7,240 nt of DNA, taken from Aquimarina sp. GTDB lineage: Bacteria > Bacteroidota > Bacteroidia > Flavobacteriales > Flavobacteriaceae. Positions 1 to 5,338 of the stretch are shown piece after piece. Position 1 is the stretch's first letter; each line of letters starts with the position of its first letter. Both the position numbers and the translations under genes were made by a program. The notes beneath the pieces are model-generated. The model was not told the DNA's origin. It did not search any database and saw nothing but the letters and a program-made list of their open reading frames with translations. The stretch lies in NCBI GenBank assembly GCA_002697475.1, contig NZVW01000155.1, forward strand, positions 8,904 to 16,143, read 5' to 3'.

Positions 1-134
1 TTACCTATAAAGTGATTAGGGTCTGCTATGGGATTTGTTTTTTCCTGTTGAGGATTTGGTGAGGTTATCTCTGCTTCTTGTTTACAAGATACTAGTAGGG
101 TTAACATTATGATCCTGAAAATAAGCTTTGTCAT
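1..134 (-). CDS. Lipoprotein, N-terminal fragment (runs off left edge)
   Basis: An open frame starts with ATG at 134 and continues to the window edge, giving 44 complete codons. The protein begins MTKLIFRIIMLTLLVSC: a short basic start, a hydrophobic core and a lipobox (L-V-S-C), so Cys17 is the predicted lipidated residue after signal peptidase II cleavage. The residues that follow (KQEAEITSPNPQQEK) are a polar, Pro/Gln-rich linker typical of lipoproteins. The positions after the Cys (K-Q-E-A-E) are charged but only loosely resemble the Bacteroidota surface-export signal. The functional domain lies outside the window, so no function can be given. It follows the HupE-like gene on the same strand after a 233-bp gap, so it could belong to the same metal-related locus, but this is only inference from position. 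Confidence 0.72.
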   Translation of the reverse strand, partial: MTKLIFRIIMLTLLVSCKQEAEITSPNPQQEKTNPIADPNHFIG

Positions 135-367
135 GTCTTTAAGTTTATGATTATTCTAAAGATTACATCTTTGCCGGATTGTTACAGTCTATGTTATATG
201 TTGTCTATATAGAGTGTAAATGTACTTTTTAATTCCAAATCTGGTTCTTGTATTCTGATGCTCCTTTCAAAAAAAATCGCTGGCAGTAAAGGGTGTTTCA
301 TTTGAGACTTTGGGAAGCGGATTCTATTAGTTGATAACAGTATGAAAAACATTCCAGTACTAATGTC
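135..367. other. Intergenic gap, no supported gene
   Basis: This gap separates the HupE-like gene from the left-edge lipoprotein. I see no convincing terminator: the minus strand has a run of eight T after GCG (complement of 271-278) but no stem before it. I see no match to the Bacteroidota TAnnTTTG promoter box. A 52-codon minus-strand frame (194-352) exists but has no other support. Confidence 0.5.
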
Positions 368-1048
368 TTATGAATGCCCAAGAGAATAACCATATAATTG
401 ATATATAAACAAACCTATTCCTGCTAATACGATATACCAATTTACTGCTTTATAAAAGGCTGGAAACTGTTTGTGTTTTCTTGATAAAGTAATGAGAAAA
501 ACAATAGGTATTAACGCAATAACCTGACCTATTTCTACCCCAAGATTAAAACACAATATTTTTGCAAGAAATTGCTCCTTTCCGGTTTCAAAGGATTGTA
601 ATCTGGTAGAAAGCCCAAAACCGTGAATCAAACCAAAAATACCAACCATAAACAACAGGTCAGGTGGTTTTATTTTTAACTTTTCAAAACCTCCCAGATT
701 TTCAAACCCTTTATAAAAAACGCTTAGCGCTATTACTGCGTCTACCAGATGTTCATTTGCCTTAATGCCCAGATAAGTAGCTCCTATAAGTGTTACACAA
801 TGAGCTACAGTGAACACAGTAATAAACTTCAGTATGTCCTTAAAGTTTGTAAGGTAAAATATAACCCCGGCTAAAAATAGTAAATGATCATAGCCTGTTA
901 GCATGTGAGTTGCACCTACACGGATATAAGCCCATAAGCCACCATTACGTAAGATTTCCTGATCGCTTATGGAAACTTCATGAGCAAACCCTAAAAGAGG
1001 TATCGTAATGAACAATAAGGTTAGTGTTCGCTTTAAATTGACATGCAT
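368..1048 (-). CDS. HupE/UreJ_2-family membrane metal permease
   Basis: This 226-residue polytopic membrane protein resembles the HupE/UreJ_2 family, whose relatives HupE and UreJ are nickel (or cobalt) permeases serving hydrogenase and urease. It begins with a signal-like hydrophobic segment (residues 8-22) ending G-F-A, which would leave His23 (AHEVS) near the periplasmic N-terminus. Family-type motifs follow: H48-x3-G52-Y-D54-H55 at the start of the first core helix; FTVAH (79-83); GLIHGFG (139-145); and FNLGVEIGQ (167-175). The conserved His/Asp/Glu residues lie in or beside helices, as expected for a metal path. About six hydrophobic segments are visible and the tail is short. The gene starts two bases after the stop of the His-rich DUF4198 gene, so the two are probably co-transcribed and translationally coupled. 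Family assignment is firm. The metal (Ni, Co or another) is not shown by sequence, and no hydrogenase or urease gene is in view. Confidence 0.85.
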   Translation of the reverse strand: MHVNLKRTLTLLFITIPLLGFAHEVSISDQEILRNGGLWAYIRVGATHMLTGYDHLLFLAGVIFYLTNFKDILKFITVFTVAHCVTLIGATYLGIKANEHLVDAVIALSVFYKGFENLGGFEKLKIKPPDLLFMVGIFGLIHGFGLSTRLQSFETGKEQFLAKILCFNLGVEIGQVIALIPIVFLITLSRKHKQFPAFYKAVNWYIVLAGIGLFIYQLYGYSLGHS

Positions 1049-1050
1049 TC

Positions 1051-2103
1051 TTAACTTCGTTTTCTAAACACTAAGAACAATAATCCTATGATGAATAAAC
1101 TACCCAATATGAACACCCAGGTAGGAAAACTACCTTCATGATCATGATCGTGGGTATGTGTGCTTTCATCATGTTTATGACTCACCTCAAAACTCAGAGT
1201 CGCCCATTTTGACTGGTGGGTTAACTCCTCGCTATCCGTAACCTTAGTCATATAAATAGTGCGTAGATAATAGATACCATCTTCAGGTAGTTCTACGGTA
1301 GCATAACCCTGATCGTCAGTTCTTAGTTGTTGACCATTGGTATGAGTATGATTCTCCCCATTATTTTGCTCTTGATGAGAATGATTATCGGTACTTTCAT
1401 CGTGTGAGTGAGTATGTGAATGGGTTTCTTCGCCATGGGTGTGTTCAGCATTTTTATTTTTGTGTGTATGGCTAGCCCCATTTTTAATATAATTGGCATA
1501 GACAAGTTGGTTGGATAAAGGCTTACCGTCAAGAAGTAGTTGTACTTCTAATTTTTCGCCACTATATTTTTCATAAGGATTAGCTTTTGGTACAAACTCT
1601 ATAGGATAACCTAATACAGTACTCCAGTCATTAGTTTTAGTATCACCTACTTGATATATAGCTTTTACATGCTTTTGATAACTCTCTACCGCATCCTCAT
1701 TCATTGCACTATCCTTTTTACGCTGCTCAATCATATCCAATACACCATCGTTCTCCAGATAGCTATTAAACGCTTCAGCGTTGAGTTCTATATTTCTGGC
1801 TTTAGTAGAAACACCTACCACATAAGTCCCTGCTTCTCCTGTGGTAAAAGGCAATTGAGTAATGGTAGTATCCTTATCCTGCCACTTTTCTGTCTGTATA
1901 GGACTTCTTTTACCTTGGGCAACGATAGAAGCATCTATCAGACGATCACGGGTAATGATATTTTCACTTTTTTCAAAAGTTCCATTATACAGACTTAGAG
2001 TAGCCTCTTGATTAGGTCTTAAGAAATAAGTTTCCATTTTAATATATAAGTCGTGACTACATAATAAAATTAAGGCTAGTAAAAGAAATAGGGATTTACG
2101 CAT
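1051..2103 (-). CDS. His-rich DUF4198-type envelope protein, putative metal capture
   Basis: The 350-residue product has an N-terminal hydrophobic signal (residues 4-15) followed at once by S-H-D-L-Y, matching the N-terminal His seen after cleavage in DUF4198 proteins. The core reads as a beta-rich periplasmic domain (FLRPNQEATLSLYNGTFEKSE; GEAGTYVVGVSTKA; a second region near 180-285 with GKPLSNQLVYA and DDQGYATVELPEDGIYYLR). A loop at 212-254 holds 12 His in HTH, HSH and HTHG patterns, and a second cluster at 309-322 holds 6. Residues 327-346 form a transmembrane helix followed by R-K-R-S, so the protein is anchored with the domain outside the inner membrane. DUF4198 proteins are known beside nickel and cobalt uptake systems. 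The HupE-like permease starts two bases downstream, which suggests metal binding and delivery to it. Cys15 lacks a proper lipobox (L-L-C), so lipidation is doubtful. Metal identity is open; Zn or Cu are alternatives. Confidence 0.82.
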   Translation of the reverse strand: MRKSLFLLLALILLCSHDLYIKMETYFLRPNQEATLSLYNGTFEKSENIITRDRLIDASIVAQGKRSPIQTEKWQDKDTTITQLPFTTGEAGTYVVGVSTKARNIELNAEAFNSYLENDGVLDMIEQRKKDSAMNEDAVESYQKHVKAIYQVGDTKTNDWSTVLGYPIEFVPKANPYEKYSGEKLEVQLLLDGKPLSNQLVYANYIKNGASHTHKNKNAEHTHGEETHSHTHSHDESTDNHSHQEQNNGENHTHTNGQQLRTDDQGYATVELPEDGIYYLRTIYMTKVTDSEELTHQSKWATLSFEVSHKHDESTHTHDHDHEGSFPTWVFILGSLFIIGLLFLVFRKRS

Positions 2104-2122
2104 AATTTAGATAGATTTTGTT

Positions 2123-2130
2123 CAAATATA
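2123..2130 (-). promoter_or_regulatory. Possible -7 box for the DUF4198/HupE operon
   Basis: On the minus strand this reads TATATTTG, a full match to the Bacteroidota sigma -7 consensus TAnnTTTG, 20 bp before the ATG at 2103. No clear TTTG/TTG -33 element is seen at the usual distance, and the A/T-rich context makes chance matches common. The leader would be short (about 12-15 nt). Confidence 0.3.
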
Positions 2131-2214
2131 ATAATATAAAAGAGGCCAGGGTGAATATATAACTTAATATTGATGGGGGTTGTTTTATAAAGTTATAGAC
2201 TTCAGGTAGCGTAC

Positions 2215-2862
2215 TTAATACTTTATGGTTAGGTTTAATTCTGAAAAGATCTTTGATTTTTTTTGACTACAATGATCAAACTCAAGAGTTAGGTGGAGTC
2301 TGTTTGTCTTATTAAAATTGATATGTCCAAAGTTTTGAAAGTGGTTTATAAATACATCTTCATCAAGGTCTGGCGGGATTTCAAATTCAGTTCCTGTGAG
2401 TTTTTTAATCCCATTTTGATGTTCGGTGGGTTCTGTATGTGGTTTTTGATCTCCCCGATAGGGAAGTCTGAAAGTCCAGGGGAGTTTTGGGTAGTTTTCA
2501 TTTGTAATGATATCAATTGACATTCCTTCCGGAAAATAATCAGGCTGATATATTTCACTTTGTTTAAAAAGAGTGTCAGTAGCATTTGAATTCACCAGAC
2601 ATAAACCGAAACGGGAATATTCATTCTTAAGGAATTGAGAGCGATCCCAAAGCCTGGTAACAGAGGTTTGTTCACTTTGAATTTCTTTTTCGTTAATAAC
2701 CCACAAAATTTCAAGAAAGAAATTTTCAAAATAAAATTTTCTATTGGTTGTTCCTTGTCCGGGGTGTACTCGACTACTCCCTTCAGTTAAACCAAACTCA
2801 ACCAGTTGGTCCGCCTCTCTCCCTTTAGAGTCAGAAAAAATAAAGATATGATCTATTTCCAT
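2215..2862 (-). CDS. VOC/glyoxalase-like domain protein
   Basis: The product is a 215-residue soluble protein with no signal peptide or membrane segment. The N-terminus MEIDHIFIFS is a typical first strand of a vicinal-oxygen-chelate fold with His5 as a likely metal ligand. Residues 23-55 (FGLTEGSSRVHPGQGTTNR, then FYFENFFLEILWV) match glyoxalase-like (Glyoxalase_3-type) proteins, in which the Glu of LEILWV (Glu51) can serve as a second ligand. The C-terminal part (about 160-215, with RLHLTLEFD) would form the second half of the fold. Members of this group are usually called only glyoxalase-like; substrates are mostly unknown, and glyoxalase I activity is not implied. The start is set by the conserved MEIDHIF opening. 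It is preceded by a possible promoter at 2901-2908 and separated by 111 bp from the downstream DUF4198 gene, so it is probably transcribed separately from it. Confidence 0.78.
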   Translation of the reverse strand: MEIDHIFIFSDSKGREADQLVEFGLTEGSSRVHPGQGTTNRKFYFENFFLEILWVINEKEIQSEQTSVTRLWDRSQFLKNEYSRFGLCLVNSNATDTLFKQSEIYQPDYFPEGMSIDIITNENYPKLPWTFRLPYRGDQKPHTEPTEHQNGIKKLTGTEFEIPPDLDEDVFINHFQNFGHINFNKTNRLHLTLEFDHCSQKKSKIFSELNLTIKY

Positions 2863-2900
2863 AGTTTACCGATCAGGTTAAGATTGAGTGTACCAAGTTA

Positions 2901-2908
2901 CAAATTTA
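2901..2908 (-). promoter_or_regulatory. Possible -7 box for the VOC-protein gene
   Basis: On the minus strand this reads TAAATTTG, a full match to the Bacteroidota consensus TAnnTTTG. It sits 38 bp before the ATG at 2862, giving a reasonable leader of about 30 nt. A TTG lies only 12 bp upstream, closer than the usual -33 spacing, so the match is partial. Confidence 0.33.
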
Positions 2909-3039
2909 TGGGAGTGGGTTCAACACCCTTTCCTTTTTTATGACATAGGACAGATAGACTAGAATTTTCGATTTTGAGGAAAATCGCAGATTTATCAATT
3001 CGCCCTTTTTCTTAAATTACCTGTATGTAATTCAATTAA

Positions 3040-3591
3040 TTACTGGTATAAAACATATCTTGGAGGCTTTAATCCATTAAGTCTCATATAAACCAGTATT
3101 TGTGCTCTGTGATGGGTTATATGGTCGGCGAGTAATAATAAAATTTGTCTTTTTGTTCTGTCCGCTCCAAAATAGTCCAATCTCTCATCAAGTTTATTTG
3201 GATCAAAATCTGAAATGAATTTAATCGTCTTATCAAAAGTCTCGCTGATCTTGTCAATCATTTGTTTTTTTGATTTTGTATCTACTTTCAATTCTGTATC
3301 AGTATTCCAATCTCTAGCTTGGCGTCCGCCCATTAGTGATTGACTGTGCCAATCCATTGCCCAACCGATATGCATCAAGTTTTCTGCAAAACTCATAGAC
3401 TCTGGGGTCGCTTTATAATCATATTTATCTTTAGGCATCATTTCTGCTACCAGAATTAAATATTCTTTTGATTTTTCTAATCGTTCCAGATATTCTTTAA
3501 TAAATATATTTTCCTGTGCCAAAAGAGGCTGCATTAATGAAGAAAAAAGAAGTGTCGCAGTTAGAATTAATAGAGGTTTTATGTTTTTCAT
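3040..3591 (-). CDS. Secreted DinB-family protein
   Basis: From the ATG at 3591 the product has 183 residues. I prefer this start to the longer frame (to 3699) because it places a good signal peptide at the N-terminus: MKNIKPLLILTATLLFSSLM followed by QPLLAQ, with cleavage likely near residue 26. The 36-codon extension is basic and unremarkable. The mature part is a helical DinB-like fold. MHIGWAMDWH holds His74, and DHITHHRAQ holds His157 and His161, the three-His metal site typical of DinB/YfiT proteins; the end LNGLKPPRY is also family-like. DinB-like proteins include thiol-dependent transferases (bacillithiol or mycothiol type) and many of unknown role. The signal peptide makes this a periplasmic or exported member, so a cytoplasmic thiol-transferase role is less likely. 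The neighbours do not suggest a pathway. Family confident, function unknown. Confidence 0.82.
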   Translation of the reverse strand: MKNIKPLLILTATLLFSSLMQPLLAQENIFIKEYLERLEKSKEYLILVAEMMPKDKYDYKATPESMSFAENLMHIGWAMDWHSQSLMGGRQARDWNTDTELKVDTKSKKQMIDKISETFDKTIKFISDFDPNKLDERLDYFGADRTKRQILLLLADHITHHRAQILVYMRLNGLKPPRYVLYQ

Positions 3592-3733
3592 AAGGATCAA
3601 TTTATGATAGATATGTAGATGTATTTTATTATAATTTTTTACTACCATTGGTACACTAGCTATTTTTTTTAACCCGCACCTAAAAAATTTATATATCATC
3701 AGGATTCATCAAAATAATAAAATTAAAAGGTAT

Positions 3734-4018
3734 TTATTTTTTAATTAAGTAATATATAAAACATAACAGATAAGAGGCTGCCAGGAGTAGACTTAACAAC
3801 CACGACCAGGTAAATCTTTGACTCAAATAAAAATCTATGGTTGTTTTAATGACTGTCACTAAGGTTAAGAGTCCGGTAATTAATAAAATTATAATTCCTA
3901 TAGTGAGTAGATAATCCGTATTAGAATCCCATAAATAGGTTTTTAGTTTAATATAGATTAGTAAACATCCGATTAGGGTTAATACTATAGAAATAAATAA
4001 AAGTATTTCAGTTTTCAT
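3734..4018 (-). CDS. Small three-helix membrane protein, unknown function
   Basis: This 94-residue product is almost all membrane segment. Hydrophobic stretches lie at about 4-23, 36-56 and 71-91, joined by short polar loops (KLKTYLWDSNTDY and KTTIDFYLSQRFTW), with a basic KK end. I do not recognise the family. It starts with ATG (MKTEILLFIS) and lacks a clear ribosome binding site, which is common in Bacteroidota. It lies 142 bp upstream of the DinB start at 3591 and 138 bp downstream of the lipoprotein stop, behind a strong terminator, so it is probably not part of the lipoprotein transcript but might be read together with the DinB gene. No catalytic residues are evident. The coherent three-helix pattern supports a real gene rather than a chance frame. 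Confidence 0.6.
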   Translation of the reverse strand: MKTEILLFISIVLTLIGCLLIYIKLKTYLWDSNTDYLLTIGIIILLITGLLTLVTVIKTTIDFYLSQRFTWSWLLSLLLAASYLLCFIYYLIKK

Positions 4019-4094
4019 AAAAGCTGTCTATCATAATTTTTCCTTGTCACCGCATGCATCCTTTCGTGTGGTTAAAATATTGAAAAATAACTAT

Positions 4095-4138
4095 AAAAAA
4101 AATCAGATGATAAACACGACAGTTTACAATCTGATTTT
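4095..4138 (-). terminator. Rho-independent terminator after the duplicated-domain lipoprotein
   Basis: A perfect 10-bp stem (AAAATCAGAT at 4099-4108 with ATCTGATTTT at 4129-4138) encloses a 2x2 internal loop, a further 5-bp stem (TAAAC/GTTTA) and a 6-nt loop. On the minus strand it is followed by eight T (complement of 4095-4102). It begins about 19 bp after the stop codon at 4157. The orientation fits termination of the lipoprotein transcript. Confidence 0.85.
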
Positions 4139-4156
4139 AAAAACTTTTAAAATATA

Positions 4157-4993
4157 TTAAAAAAGGCTGGTTCCCGGATAATAAAATGCTTGTATTTCAC
4201 ATATATCAGCACAACCTCCGTCTCTATCCGTACAATCTAAAATAGCCTGACTTGCACTTAAAGTATCGTTGTAAGAACCTGACCATAATAAGTTTCCGTC
4301 ACCTCCCCAACAGTCAACTTGATAACCACCTTTTTGTGGTCTTAATTCTGATTTGACTATATTTTCTTTACTTACCTTTTCTATTTTCTTTAGATAAAAT
4401 CTATCGTTTGATAAACCTAACGTAAAAGAAGCTGCTTCCATATGCTTTGCCTTACTTATTTCTTCTACTTGTTGCAACAAATTATTTAGGGCCTCTTTTT
4501 TACTTACCTTTTCTTCAATAATCTTGCCTGGGGTATATCTTACCCTGGCGTTACACACTCTGGCACAACCGCCTTCATCAAGACACTTCCAGGTTGCTGC
4601 TCCTGCGCACGCTGCACTTTCACCACATTCTGTAGTTTCTGTTTCACCATTTCCAAAAATACAAGTTACTACATAATTATCCCCAGGGCCTAATAATTTA
4701 CTGGTGTCTGCGCCTGCATTAAAATCCAGAATCTTTTTGGAGTTCTCTAAGACCTTAAAATGTTGTTGGTAATCCGGATCAGAAAGATTACTCAACTCAA
4801 AAGTTACAATCTTACCTTGTGAATCACCTAAAGATTTGATCTCTTCATAAACTTTTTCTATTTGTTTTTGAGTGATCGCAGTTTCATCCACTGAGGTTTC
4901 GGTTTCTTCTTTAGTACAGCTATAGAAATTGATAAATAGTAAGCTCAGACAGATAGTTGTAGTATGCTTAAGAGTTTTTAATAAGTTTTTCAT
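4157..4993 (-). CDS. Surface lipoprotein with duplicated Cys-rich domain, unknown function
   Basis: The 278-residue product starts with a lipoprotein signal (hydrophobic 12-24, then F-Y-S-C), so Cys26 is predicted to be lipidated. The residues just after it, T-K-E-E-T, match the K-(D/E)2 surface-export signal of Bacteroidota lipoproteins, so exposure on the cell surface is likely. The rest consists of two diverged copies of one domain. Copy 1 (about 43-156) contains VTFELSNLSD, YVVTC, DEGGCARVC and YTPG. Copy 2 (about 170-274) contains ASFTLGLSND, YQVDC, DGGCADIC and YYPG. The key cysteines C111, C137, C143, C147 and C228, C254, C261, C265 line up with the same 26-residue first gap. Copy 1 has an extra pair (C123, C129). 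Even counts (6 and 4) suggest disulfides. I do not recognise the family. The gene appears monocistronic: a 345-bp gap precedes it and a strong terminator follows. Confidence 0.82.
   Translation of the reverse strand: MKNLLKTLKHTTTICLSLLFINFYSCTKEETETSVDETAITQKQIEKVYEEIKSLGDSQGKIVTFELSNLSDPDYQQHFKVLENSKKILDFNAGADTSKLLGPGDNYVVTCIFGNGETETTECGESAACAGAATWKCLDEGGCARVCNARVRYTPGKIIEEKVSKKEALNNLLQQVEEISKAKHMEAASFTLGLSNDRFYLKKIEKVSKENIVKSELRPQKGGYQVDCWGGDGNLLWSGSYNDTLSASQAILDCTDRDGGCADICEIQAFYYPGTSLF
4172..4486 (-). repeat. Protein-level repeat, copy 2 of the Cys domain
   Basis: Residues 170-274 of the lipoprotein. Alignment by eye with copy 1 matches ASFTLGLSND, Y-Q-V-D-C-x2-G-D-G, C254, G-G-C261-A-x2-C265 and Y-P-G. 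It has four Cys against six in copy 1, and the linker before YQVDC is about eight residues shorter. Confidence 0.7.
4526..4867 (-). repeat. Protein-level repeat, copy 1 of the Cys domain
   Basis: Residues 43-156 of the lipoprotein. Matching elements are VTFELSNLSD, Y-V-V-T-C111-x2-G-N-G, C137, G-G-C143-A-x2-C147 and Y-T-P-G. From the first Cys to the next aligned Cys is 26 residues in both copies, and from the last Cys to the PG glycine is 9 in both. Confidence 0.7.
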
Positions 4994-5096
4994 TGTGTAT
5001 AATTTGTTGGTTAATAAATTTAAAGTAAAATAACTATAAATCAGGTTTTTACATTAAGTAATTACAATATACGGATAATTTTAAACTATTTAGGGG

Positions 5097-5114
5097 TCAA
5101 GGAAATTCCCTTGA
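5097..5114. promoter_or_regulatory. 18-bp near-palindrome, possible operator or hairpin
   Basis: TCAAGGAAATTCCCTTGA is symmetric at 8 of its 9 base-pair positions. It lies about 104 bp before the lipoprotein start. It could be a binding site for a dimeric regulator or a short RNA hairpin; there is no T tract to make it a terminator. No regulator gene is in the window to connect with it. Confidence 0.3.
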
Positions 5115-5197
5115 ACTTATCGTCTGGATATGTTATGCTTTACTACGCTCAGCAAAATTTTATGCTACACAATTTTTCCTTTCTTAAACACTAATAT

Positions 5198-5226
5198 CAA
5201 AAGCATCGAAGTTACAAACTTCGATG
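5198..5226 (-). terminator. Terminator-like hairpin downstream of the ATPase gene
   Basis: A perfect 10-bp inverted repeat (CATCGAAGTT at 5204-5213, AACTTCGATG at 5217-5226) with a 3-nt loop. On the minus strand it is followed by CTTTTG, a short T tract. The pairing can be extended by AGC/GCT past a single bulged base. It lies about 110 bp after the ATPase stop, so it could be a second stop signal for that transcript. Confidence 0.55.
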
Positions 5227-5262
5227 AGCTCTTAAAAATTACAATTCAATATAGCGAAACAT

Positions 5263-5310
5263 AAAAAAAAACTTCTTAAAAAGGCTTAAAACACGTCGTT
5301 TTTTAAAGAA
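5263..5310 (-). terminator. A/T-rich terminator with nine-T tract after the ATPase gene
   Basis: On the minus strand TTCTT-T-AAAAA pairs with TTTTTAAGAA (10 bp with one bulged T) around a 17-nt loop, then a G and nine T (complement of 5263-5271). It starts about 30 bp after the stop at 5339. The stem is weak because it is nearly all A/T, but the T tract and position are right. Confidence 0.5.
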
Positions 5311-5338
5311 TTACAGGCTTGTGCAACGGTTACCATTG

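Larger units (their letters stand above)
4994..5338. other. 345-bp intergenic region with hairpins, no gene seen
   Basis: This region lies between the ATPase stop and the lipoprotein start, both on the minus strand. It holds two terminator-like hairpins near the ATPase end and an 18-bp near-palindrome about 105 bp before the lipoprotein start. The 7-mer TTATGCT occurs twice, about 27 bp apart (near 5132 and 5159). I see no TAnnTTTG box, no reading frame of useful length and no RNA gene I can recognise. The lipoprotein promoter should lie here but is not identifiable by eye. Confidence 0.55.

Noticed and set aside
194..352. 52-codon minus-strand frame (MFFILLSTNRIRF...) in the gap after the HupE-like gene, in the same frame as that gene after its stop
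   Set aside because: No ribosome binding site, no recognisable domain and no clear membrane or signal pattern; a frame of this length occurs by chance. A readthrough extension of the HupE-like protein is also unsupported, since the family ends at about this length.
1323..1532. 69-codon minus-strand frame inside the His-rich region of the DUF4198 gene
   Set aside because: It is a shifted reading of the repetitive His codons of the real gene and has a biased, low-complexity composition.
1651..1998. 115-codon plus-strand frame opposite the DUF4198 gene
   Set aside because: It is antisense to a well-supported gene, has no family resemblance and has composition typical of a mirrored coding strand.
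2293..2585. Two frames (one on each strand) within the VOC-protein gene
   Set aside because: Both overlap a gene with a recognisable fold and show no domain of their own.
2969..2986. 7-bp hairpin CGATTTT-GAGG-AAAATCG downstream of the DinB gene
   Set aside because: It has no T tract on the minus strand (AAAATTCT follows), so it is not a standard intrinsic terminator. It could be chance in A/T-rich DNA.
3592..3699. 36-codon N-terminal extension of the DinB protein
   Set aside because: It would bury the signal peptide inside the protein. The internal ATG at 3591 gives a normal exported protein.
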